From contig CM044961.1 of assembly GCA_024516035.1 (NCBI GenBank), positions 11,653,229 to 11,717,228 of the forward strand: DNA of 64,000 bases, read 5' to 3'. The stretch is from Bactericera cockerelli (taxonomy: Eukaryota; Arthropoda; Insecta; Hemiptera; Triozidae). Made by a program: the position numbers and the translations under genes. The notes under the pieces were generated by a model. It did no database searches. It worked only from the letters and a program-made list of their open reading frames with translations, and was not told where the DNA came from. This document shows positions 45,838-56,200 of the stretch, piece after piece; position 1 is the first letter of the stretch; the number at the start of each line of letters is the position of its first letter.

Positions 45838-48800
45838 CTACAACTCTTCCTTCACCCGCCAGGTCAACCCCGGAGCATGCAGTCGCTTTTCACTCAACCG
45901 AGCGTACACCTTGTTAATATGAGCAATTTGCCCACCACACTTCTGGTACACACTGTACAAGTGTCGCACATAGCGGGCTGTTGTCCCTCGGTGCTTTCCC
46001 ACGGTGGAGACTATCAGGTGGTTCCGAATGAACAACTGAACGGAGCGGAAGTACTTTAGGCGAATTAGGTACTTTTTGATTTTCATCGTGAGATTAGAGG
46101 ACAAGCTAGGAGGTCTAGACGAAGCGAAAAAGGAACTCGATGGGAAATGAGCGTAGGCTTTGTACACTTTCACCTTATAGCGCGAGATGTAAGTGTGAAG
46201 AAGTTTGTTGACATTGCTAAGGCATTCGAATGCGTGACCTTTGTTCGTTTTTAAAACAGACGACTAAGTAAATGTGAACTCCTAGCGCGCTGTCAGGTAT
46301 TTCACGCATTAGAAAACTAAGCAGATTTGTTTGTGAGAAGGGCTCGCTTCGGTCATAGAAGCAGAATTTTCCGGGTGTCCCGCAGGGAACAGTAGTAGCC
46401 CCGGGATTCCCGCAGGTACAAAAGGATAAGAGAGATCATTTGTGTCAACGTCTATGCGGGCGAAACAAAGCTCCCTGATGTGTGACAGAATGTGAGAAAG
46501 TAAGAGGAAGACGTGAGAGTAAGGCAGGCAGTGGCCGCAGTACTTGGAGTAAAACAGCACGATAACGTTGGAGCGAGCATTGTGAGTGATGGACTGGAAG
46601 TTGACAGCGTTTAGTTCCAGAATGGTCGAGTTTATAAGTACTCCGTCAAACTTTCTGTTAAGAGACAAAATGTTCTTTGAGGAAACCTTCTCTAAGGATC
46701 TGACGGATGACCAAAGGGCATTGTTCCTCTTATACCGTGTGAGCCGATCACCTAGGTAATCTTTAACGAAAACAACCAGACTATCTCGTGTGATATTCGC
46801 GCTGAGCAGGTAAACATTCTCGTTATTATTAACGACATCTACGATAAGCGCGAGGTTTCATCTTTGTACGCGCTCAGATCAATGTTCAGATTGTCGAGGA
46901 AGTACCTGTAACGTTTAGAATCTAGTGAGAGAAAGTTGAGCGATTTGTTTGTAGCACAGTTGGAAAATGCGTTGCCCCAGTTCAGCGGTGAATGTGCTGG
47001 GAGATAACTGTCTAGCCTGCTCGTTGATTGACTCAACAGTGTAACTGTTCAACTCTCCACTCCTTGAAAAGTCTGTTTCTTGACCAAGGAGATCTTTAAT
47101 GTTAGGCACACGGAGAATCCTATTAGCAACTCTGAGAAGCTTGCACATGTGTTTGGAATTCTCATAGAGCAGATTCATTATGGAAAACTTATCGATGAAA
47201 GTCTCACTCTTATCGACTGATTGATTAGTCACCGTTGAAACGAAATTCGATGACGTGATGGTGGAGCTTACATTGAATATATCCTCTACATTCGAACTGC
47301 TCACCGGAAACAAAACTCCTGTTTCTTTGTTGATGTTCAGAACAAAAGAGCCAAAATGATTTCCATCGGGTGACTGTCCTCTTTGGTTGTCTAGAGTTTG
47401 ATTTGCAAATGCTTTCATACGTTTAATTTCCTTCTCTGCTAAGGATCTCTTCAAGGCAGAACCTTTTTCCAGAGCTTTTCTTCTCGCGATTATTTTCTCG
47501 ATGATTTTCATCTTGAGTTGATCACAGGTGTCCGCTAGAATTCTATCGTTGGCGGCTTCAACAATACTGTTCACTACCAGATGGTTGATGAGGATCTGGT
47601 AGTGCTCTTGCTTTTCTTCAAGAGATGAGGAAGGGGTGTCTGTGGTGTCGTAAATAAAGGGATGGCAGTTTTTCGTGAAGTCTGCGGCGATGATTTTCAA
47701 CAGATTGTAGTAAAGGTTCATGTCTGGAACAAAGAAGAAGGATCAAAAGTTTTTAATTGTTTCAATGGAATTCGGGTTTTTTCCTTAATTCATAAAAAGT
47801 TTAGATGGTAAAGTTACGATTCTTTACTTCTGTCATCAATGTATCAATTCATCTTACCATGTAACTAATAATACTACTAGAGAGAGAGCTGATTTAGCTC
47901 TAGGGACAACATCTACGAGATATAATAAGGGTATTAAAACCGAGATATAAAACCCCCTGATCAAATAAAGGATCTGTTAATAAAACATAGCTTACTTCTC
48001 AGCAGATTCCTCGGAGTGAACAATACAAGGGAGGTTTCATTCTTGAGATAATAGTTGAGAGTCATAGATTTGGTGCCAGAAAGATTGACCCAGTTCACTG
48101 GTTTAGCTCCCAAACTGCCGAGGATCCATTCTATGATGTTTCCCTCGGTGAAGTTGCCTTTGTAGTTCTGGAATCAATCAGGAAAAATTCAAGAAAAGTT
48201 ATACATATTGACCATTGGTCTTTAAGTCCCAAACAGGTTAGTCACAATAAACAAACTTACTTACAAACATAAAGACTGTTACTTCTAAGATACAATACGT
48301 TATGTATACATAGGCTAATACGAGCTGGTATTATCTAGTCCAAAAGTTATTATATTTGTGTTAATCACGATGTGATATCACAATTTCTCAAACTCACTTT
48401 ACTAATAATTTTTTGCTGAAATTAGGACTCGAACCACCGACCTCCGGTTACGAGTCCGCCGCTTTATGTTGTTGTTGTTGTAAAATGTGTCCGCCGCCTT
48501 ATCGATCGAGCTACTGAGGTCGGAACCTGGTATTTTCTAGTAATTCCTTTCCCTTTTTTCTTCCACAATAAATGAGTTTTAGGGCGCTAAGTCACGGATT
48601 GCGTACTGTGTAAGATAGGGAAAACCGACAGTTAGCAAGGACTTAAGTTATTGATGTTGTCTATTAATTCCGCCCTTAGTGCCTGTAGCAAAGGACTGAG
48701 TAGGGTAAGAAGACACGCTTACCATGGAGTTGTTGAAATTGAGTAGCACCAGCGAGGGGAACACTTGAGTCAGGTACAGGGACACCCGAGAGTTGAGGAC

Positions 48801-51718
48801 CACCGCGAACTTGATGTCTCGATACGGATCCAGCTCGAGAAACTTGAGGGCCACACTGTGGAAGATTTGATAGAGGCGCGCGCCTCGGGTAGACTGAAGA
48901 TCCGCGCATAGTACCACCAGACCCTGAGGTGAGGAGGAACCGTGAGACAAATTTCATGACAATAATCGCGACAGTTTCATGACAATGAGAAGAGATGAAA
49001 AATGAGACAAATTTCATGACAATCTTCACGCAATTTGTGTTTTAGCTATCTGAGGAACTAACTGGTATAATAATATAATAATTCCGTGTCCGCGAGTTAG
49101 GTATTGTCACGCCACTGCTACAACCAAATGATAGCCATAAAATGCTGAAATGACACTTATTCAAATTGCCCAATCCTATCCCCACTTCTTAGTTCCTACG
49201 CAGTCGAATCACAAATATGAATAACGCCGCCTAATTCATATTTGTGATTCGACGGCGTAGGAACTAAGAAGTGGGGATAGGATGGGGCAATTTGAATAAG
49301 TGCCATTTCAGCATTTTATGGCTATCATTTGGTTGTAGCAGTGGCGTGACAGTATTGATACCTAAGTAACGGTGGTGAGAGGATTATATGGACGCCCAGA
49401 TTCAATGTCTAGGCTCCTTTCATGTCCATTGATTCTATTTGGTTCTAACGTCCTGACATGATTAGTGGTAAGAAGTAGTGAAAGAGGAATAGTGGTAATA
49501 GATCAGATAGTGTAGGGATCTTTGTGCTTTTATCCCAACCAATGTATGATTGCATCAAGAATTATTTGAGAACTAAGAGCCACATTATGAAACAGGATTA
49601 AGGTTAATCTAAGAATGACACTCCCTCAAGTTGAGGTTTTCAACCAATCACAGCGCACTGTAGCCTGAGTTAAGGGATATTGTCCACTTAGAATAAATCT
49701 AATCCTGTATAATTCAGTACTATTAATAGTACCAAAAATAAATTAAATTATTCAGAAACAATAAATTAATAGTTTCTTGTTATTATTTCCAAACATATCT
49801 ATATAAATTGGAAGTATATTTTAATGTCAGCATAAAGAATTCGAGGTTTTTTTTTTTTATTTTTTTTTTTTTTTTTTTTAAGGTAATTGTGGCCTGGAAC
49901 CGCTTTCGCATTACTTCAGGGCACTTTACCTTTACATCCATGCCATTCCGGAAACGGAAAACTCGGTTAGAATTTTCCGCTCCGGCCGGGATTCGAACCC
50001 ACAACTCCGGGTCAGCAACAATGCCCCTTAACCACTGAGCCACGGAGGTCGGCTATGAGGGAAAAAAAACTGATTGAACACTCACGTCATTGTTGGACTT
50101 GAATCTGGACAGATGCTCGGTGGAGTCTATCTTGCTGATTGGATTCAGCACGTTCATCACAAAGCTGATCAAGTGATCTGCATACCAGTGCCCCTTGAAC
50201 TGTACATTGGACACTTCAGCCAGACTGCTGCCCCTGCGGTATATTAGGAGAGCGGGGAAGCGGTTGAGTTTGCTGAAGTGAGTCGACACTGGCCCCCTGG
50301 CTGCCAGCAGTTGATGGCGAAGAACTTGACCTGAATTGGAATATATTTATTTTTTAACAGAAGTAACAAGTGTGAGTAAATTGCAGTAGTACATAGTATA
50401 ATGGAATTTATTCATGTTGTTGAGGTAATCAACTGTACTAAAATGATAACTTAACTATTTTGAGATTTAAAAAAAAATCTAACTTTGGGATTTTTCTGGT
50501 CTTTTTTCTGAGTGAGCACTTTAAATATATTTGCTAAAGCTCTAAATGAATAAAATCTCTTGTATTAAATCTTCAAATAGCAATTTTTGGGTGCTTTTTG
50601 TCAGCCCTTTTTAAAATTTCTCCAACCCCCAATATGAGCTCTTATAGAGCTCATTTGATGCACATAGTCAAAATTATTATTATAAAAATAATAAATACTA
50701 TTAATAAAATGGTATTTTTTATACTTTTCTGATCTCTTCAGGTCTGTAACTGTTCATGTACTTATAAAAAAATTGATTAAATTGGATGGTATATTTTTAA
50801 CCATTTTAAACCAAACATACTCACTTGTTTCAAATAAAACCGGCAAGTCACATCAAATTCTTGTCTAACAAACTGTGAGTCAGCATCCCAAGGAGCGTAC
50901 AGGAGTATGACAGAGACCTCTGACTGTATTGCTTGTTTCATAGCTGCACCCAGGTTACCATCATAGTAATCCTGAACACATGAAACTATTTGTGAAGAAA
51001 GCTGGGCAGGACTTGCTTTGTTTGTCTTGGTTACTCTAGTATAAAAAATAAAATAACAATAAACTCAGACTTTGAAACAAGCTATTGCAACTAGCAATAA
51101 TTTAGCTAGTTGCAATACTTGTTGAGTACAACTGTTCTCATAGGATTGCTGAAGTTAAGCAATGCTCAATGAGATTTGGACTACTGAAATTTGAACCTTT
51201 AGTGCTGATGCTGGCTATTATCTATGGCACCCAGGCTGGGTGAGGTTAATGTGGGCATTTGTGAGTAAAATCCACACTGAAATGACCTCTGATATTAAAG
51301 ACAGGATAAGCAACAACAAAAATTCTTCAATTAGTAAAAGGTACAAAGAAATTCTATGGTTAAATTTACTATACCTAAGAATGTTACCTGCTTATTTATA
51401 GAGAAATTACTCTTTTTTTCCTCCAATTTTTATCATTATAAAAATGTAATAATAGGTACTAATAAGGAGATAGAAAATATCAACTTACGAAGTCACAAAC
51501 ATAGCATAGTACACAACTAATGTCAGTACAAGTGAAACAAACTCCTTAGTCATAGTGGAGTGGAGCAAAGCCTGTAAATAATGCTTGATTGATGGTGTTC
51601 TTGTGTCCCGGGTTTGATTTGCTTCACTTGTTTTATTCTTGTCTTCTTGATTATCCGACAAGTCATTCTCGGACAGTAGCATAAGCATAACCATGGGGAA
51701 AAGGTGTAGGATATGCAT
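45838..51718 (-). CDS. TXNDC11: Thioredoxin domain-containing protein 11-like, frame-broken
   Basis: TXNDC11-family proteins are membrane-anchored ER thioredoxin-fold proteins linked to redox folding and dual-oxidase maturation. Coding exons, 5' to 3': 51718-51489, 51035-50825, 50330-50086, 48923-48723, 48167-47996 and 47723-45838, all with GT-AG borders and compatible phases. Exon 1 encodes an N-terminal hydrophobic span (EFVSLVLTLVVYYAMF). Exon 2 starts the first thioredoxin-like fold, whose active-site position reads YAPWDADS, lacking CxxC. The last exon has a second fold with CGHC (46528-46539) after VIVLFYSK. About 980 residues would result, close to the family length. Single-base shifts occur at about 50288, 46976 (a G run), 46850, 46373 and 46225. 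Conserved text resumes in another frame each time. This is either assembly error or a recent pseudogene. The start is the first Met after an in-frame TGA formed with a possible upstream exon. Confidence 0.8.
48346..48522 (-). repeat. SINE-B copy in TXNDC11-like intron
   Basis: On the minus strand it has CCGACCTCAGTAGCTCGATC, GATAAGGCGGCGG and GGTCGGTGGTTCGAGTCCTA. Part of the head (CCGCCGCTTTA / CCGCCGCCTTA) is duplicated around a (GTT)n run. Confidence 0.85.
49106..49350. mobile_element. Foldback element, 245 bp, almost all palindrome
   Basis: GTCACGCCACTGCTACAACC at the left is exactly inverted at the right. The arms run about 118 bp with one or two indels to ACAAATATGAAT, leaving a very short loop (AACGCCGCCT). 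GTATT precedes the element (49101-49105) and recurs one base after it (49352-49356). It lies in the intron between TXNDC11-like exons 3 and 4 and carries no coding sequence. Confidence 0.92.
49577..49719. mobile_element. MITE, second copy of the 35259 family
   Basis: GAGCCACATTATGAAACAGG, TTTTCAACCAATCACAGCGC and AATAAATCTAATCCTGTATA are in the same order as at 35259. It lies in a TXNDC11-like intron. Confidence 0.8.
49881..50053 (-). repeat. SINE-E copy near a TXNDC11-like splice donor
   Basis: On the minus strand it starts GCCGACCTCCGTGGCTCAGT 33 bases after exon 3 ends and runs to a poly-A tail (T run 49852-49880 on the plus strand). The box B is GTGGGTTCGAATCCCGGCC. Confidence 0.9.
51218..51295 (+). 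repeat. SINE-F 3' fragment in intron
   Basis: It has GGCACCCAGGCTGGGTGAGG, TTAATGTGGGCATTTGTGAG and TGAAATGACC. This is a short, decayed piece of the family body. Confidence 0.5.
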
Positions 51719-52540
51719 TAATAATACACTTAACTTGGGGTACTTGTTACATTGATGAAATCTGTAATACATACAATGGAATTAGAAAAATTACCTACTG
51801 CTAAATGGAGAAGAAAAAAAGCCTTTTTGTAAATACATTTTTGCCCCAAACGGAAATTAAACCTTATAACCTGTAAATTCAAAAAATAGAAGGGTTCAAT
51901 GAAAAAGTAAAAAAAGTTTGAAAACCTCTGGAAAGGATATTTTGAATTTGAAGAAAAGTTCTTACACAAAGGACTGGTGATGTTTCAGTAAAAGTTCCAT
52001 GTCAGCAAGATGAAACAAATGTTGTAGTCAACTTTAGGGAGTGAAACCAATTCAATTCAGTCAAAAATTGTGTGGTGAAAATTCAGGAGTGTAATGCTCT
52101 AAAAATAATCTTATTCTTCACTGCTGAAATTCTAGTGATTTACCCCTGTCCACAGACAGATAGCTGTAAATTTCTAAATGACACCTAACAGTGGTAGCAC
52201 ACACCACAAGTGTTGTTTTTCTTCTGACTCATTATCACTGAAGGTAACAGTGATGTGTTTTTCCAGAACACTGAAGTGTTTATTTATCAAAAAAACAAAC
52301 AGATGTGTCCATCAAATCATTGTTTGAAGATAAATTAAAATAATACCCTGTAATGTAACTCTGCTTACCCTACTAGCAATGAATTCTCATAAGTACTAAA
52401 TTATAACTGTTCCTAAGCCATGTCATTGGACTTACCAAACAAGATCACATTGTTGAAGTTCACCAGATGAAAATTCATTCATAATTTGACAGTCAAGACA
52501 TTTTGTTTGACAATTTGATGTGAATGTTTCTGCATTAATT
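51719..52540 (-). other. Possible 5' UTR exons of the TXNDC11-like gene
   Basis: The first coding exon continues upstream to a consensus acceptor (TATTACAG, exon start 51761). A donor GTAAGT lies after 52436. Joining 52436 to 51761 places TGA in frame just before the first exon's codons, so this part would be untranslated. The upstream segment reads open with several cysteines (CQTKCLDCQ), which may be chance. Confidence 0.35.
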
Positions 52541-52857
52541 TCAGGGAAACAATATCACTTAGTTTAAAATCAGTGAAAACAAAACGGTACCTATTTAATA
52601 TTCAACCCATATAATTATAGACACCTAACCTACCTACTTTATGATTTTACTCTTATCACAAAATAAGTTTCCCAGACAATTATCACTAAATAGTAAATTA
52701 ACATTTCAAAACTCGGAAGTAATAGCAGCCGATAACAACTTGTAAACAAAACACGAAGCGATTTTTTTTCCTTGAGTTTTATTTTTCTTCGTTTTAAAAC
52801 TCGCTGAACGATAGACCGATAGTCCACGGTCAGAAGAAACTCACGACGCGACGGCAA

Positions 52858-53283
52858 GGAATATTTTTACGTACTTTCTCCATAGAATTTTCTCATAGCT
52901 GTCATATGATGACGTCATTTTAAAAGATTTCCTTGATATTTTCCTCTTTTTCCGACCGAGCTGTCGCATATCATTTTAAATTTTGTAAACAAAGTCAAGT
53001 GTACATTTTGTCATTTTTGAAAAGTTGGAAATTTTTCACACTGCACCGTCCACCAACCATCAACGTGTTTAAAACATAAAAGTTGATTTAAAAGTGATTA
53101 TAGATTAAAGTTCGTTTGACTTGTAACTTGTATTTAAAAAAGTTAATCTCTTCAAATTACTCTTACCTTCATTGCCTGGCTTTTAACTAATCACTCAAAG
53201 TGAAAGTTCAAAACTTCCAGCTCACCAGTGGCACTGTTAATTTTATAAACTTTTCTGACTTCATAGGTATTTAATCTTTCATC
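52858..53283. promoter_or_regulatory. Divergent promoter region between TXNDC11-like and SARS1
   Basis: The two genes are transcribed away from each other from this gap. It contains a perfect palindromic CRE, TGACGTCA, at 52910-52917 within GATGACGTCAT. No TATA box is obvious. Start sites cannot be read from sequence alone. Confidence 0.5.
52910..52917. promoter_or_regulatory. CRE/ATF palindrome TGACGTCA
   Basis: This exact 8-bp consensus for CREB/ATF bZIP factors lies 367 bp upstream of the SARS1 start codon and on the far side of the TXNDC11-like 5' region. ATF4-type factors are known to drive aminoacyl-tRNA synthetase genes in animals; control here is inferred. Confidence 0.5.
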
Positions 53284-56200
53284 ATGGTTCTGGATTTAGA
53301 TCTATTCCGAAAGGAAAAAGGTGGCGATCCAGAGAAGCTGCGTAAGAACCAGAAGGACCGATTCAAAAGTGTTGAGCTCATTGATAAGGTCATTGACCAT
53401 GATACCATTTGGAGGCAATGTAGGCATAAGGCTGACCAGTACAATCAGTTCAAGAATTTGTGCAGTAAAATCATTGGTGAGAAGATGAAAGCTAAGGAGC
53501 CTCCTGGTGACAGCAGCACTTTACCTGGTAAGTGAAACTTTCTGTTCACACTTTTATATGAGTGACCCACCTTGTCAGTAATATTCTAGTCAGTGCCATA
53601 GCTAGACCTACATTTGGGGGGAGGGGTTTGAGGACAACATATATTCTATCATATTTATTTTGCAAGGGTTTCTTGAAAATTTGGGGGGGGGGCTTCCCCT
53701 TCCTACTCCACTGATTCTAGTCTCACTATTTAAATATTGTTAAGTTGTCCCAAAAAATTAACTATCAAATAACATGCTGGACAAAGTTAAGGTGAACTAC
53801 CTGTCTACTGTCACTCAGCCACATTAGTTTGAACTTTGAAAATTTCTGTCTTATAACTACCTCATCATGAATGACACCCATTGTTTTGGAATGATTTGAT
53901 AATAATACTGACTAATACCTACATATATTTTAAAACTGTTAGCTTAACTACAACACAGACCACAAGTGTCTACAGTAGCTCTTGTTTCATGGCTACGAAA
54001 TAAAAAAGGCTGTAAAACACTCATCTCTAAAAAAAAAAAATAATAATAATAACTGGACCAGCTGTTAGCTTAAAACTAGAATTCTGTGTACCATCATTTT
54101 GTACTTATTATCCATAGTTTTTTTTTTATTTTCTTCATTAAATGAAGGTATATAAATGTTTTATTTAAAATTGTTAGAAATGTTAATTTTTTTGGTTCTA
54201 GATGGATTTGCCTTGAATGATGACAAATTAGAAGCAAGTACATTAAAAGCCCTCACAGTAACACAGATTAAGCAAGTGCGAGTTCTGATAGATGAGCTCA
54301 CAGCACAAAATGAAAAGGACCTGACAGCCACAGAGAAAGAAAGAAATGCTGCACTGCGAGAAGTGGGTAAGAAATACTCTTTTCTAGCTCTTTAAATATT
54401 GGTAATTGATTTTTAACAATATACTATTACTTAACAACCAAATATGTGAAAAAAAGTTCTCACTGATATTGGGTGAAAATTTTCAAAAAATGAAAGAAAA
54501 ATCCTGATAATTGATAGTAAAATCTATAAATAAGATTTATATTATGCTTGATTTTCACAGGTAACCATTTACATCCATCAGTACCAGTCAATGATAATGA
54601 AGATGAGAATGGCATTGTAAAAACTGTTGGAGACACTACCATTAGAAAAAAATACTCGCATGTAGATCTGATCACAATGATTGACGGAGTTGATGCTGAA
54701 ATGGGAGCTGTAGTAGCAGGTGGGTTTGCATTTCCCCCTTTTTAAAATATTTTTAATTGTACCTACTTGATTTTTTTTTCTATTTTTTTAGTATAAAATA
54801 ACCAACTTTATTTTTAACAAAACAACATAACGAAACATCTTACAAATAAAATATTTCTTCCAATTTTTTCAGAGGTTGGAAGAGTTCCTCTAATACTCAC
54901 GGCATTACCTCTCTGTATTATATTTGACTCTAATGTATAGGTATTTAACTTTTATTTTTGGTCTAATCTTTAATTTCCATATTATGTTAAATTAAAAAAA
55001 GCATTTATTTCATCTACACTGTGAAAATATCTATGTTAGAAAAAATTAAACGTTTTTTACCCATCAGTTTCAAACTTGTAAAGAGCTTTGTCAAGATATC
55101 CAGAAAACTTTTGTTTCACATTCATGAATTTTTTTATTTTTTCTTAGGTACATTTAGAACTTCTTCATTTTCACACAATGGTCTGGATTTCTTTATTGTG
55201 TTGCTTTTCAGGTGGGCGGGGCTATTTCCTGAAAGGCCCAGCTGTGTGTCTTCAGTTAGGCCTGGTTCAGTATGCCATGAGCAAGTGGATTGCCAAGGGC
55301 TATACGCCTCTCTATACACCATTCTTTATGCGGAAGGAAATCATGCAGGAGGTGGCTCAACTTGCACAGTTTGACGAGGAACTCTACAAGGTAAACACTG
55401 GTTGGGTAGAAAATAATTATCAACTGCTCTGGTAAGGTTGAGATTGAAAAAATATGTCATACTAGGTATTTACTCCATGTGTGTTAATGAATCAAACTTT
55501 TTCAACTGTTTAAATAAGTCAGTGGAATTTATATTTGAAAACATGATTAGCTCAGTGGTAAGCTACTTATTTTCCATCAGGAAGGTCCCAGGTTCGATCC
55601 CCTGTGCCAACAAAAAAAATGTATTCATAAACTTGGTTACAGTTGTTTGTAAGAGAAACTTTCTAGTGCACCCTGCATCTAAATAGATTGTGTCACTTCT
55701 CGTCCATCAGATGGGAGGCTACAAAGTAGAGACACTACAATACAGACCACAAGCATCTACAGTAGCTGCTGTTTAATGGTTACAAAATAAACAAAAAAGA
55801 CTATGAAACACACATCTTGAAAAAAAAAAAAAAAAAATTCTACAATTTTTAAATAATGCTTTGTTTCACATTTTCCCAACATGTTATAAGGACGTTCATT
55901 TATTATGGCTACTTACAAAGCAGCCTTGCTAGAAAGTCCTTGTCTACTAGTAGCCAGTTTAAGTATCTTGATTCACTGCAAAATTTTAAATAAATATATT
56001 ATTAATGTTATTTTTTTCTCTGTAGGTCATCGGTAAGGGAGAGAAGGAGGGAGAAGAGTCTTCAGAAAGAGACGAGTTGGATGACAAATACCTGATAGCC
56101 ACCTCGGAGCAGCCAATCTGTGCAGTACATAGGAACTCGTGGTTGCCAGAAGCTAGCCTGCCCATCCGATATCTAGGTGTCAGTACGTGCTTCCGACAAG

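Noticed and set aside
45838..46173. Separate 111-residue minus-strand gene
   Set aside because: It directly follows the thioredoxin fold of the TXNDC11-like last exon after a one-base shift and fits that protein's C-terminus.
50053..50289. Independent small protein starting within TXNDC11-like exon 3
   Set aside because: Its sequence continues the thioredoxin-like fold of the preceding frame, so it is the same gene after a one-base shift.
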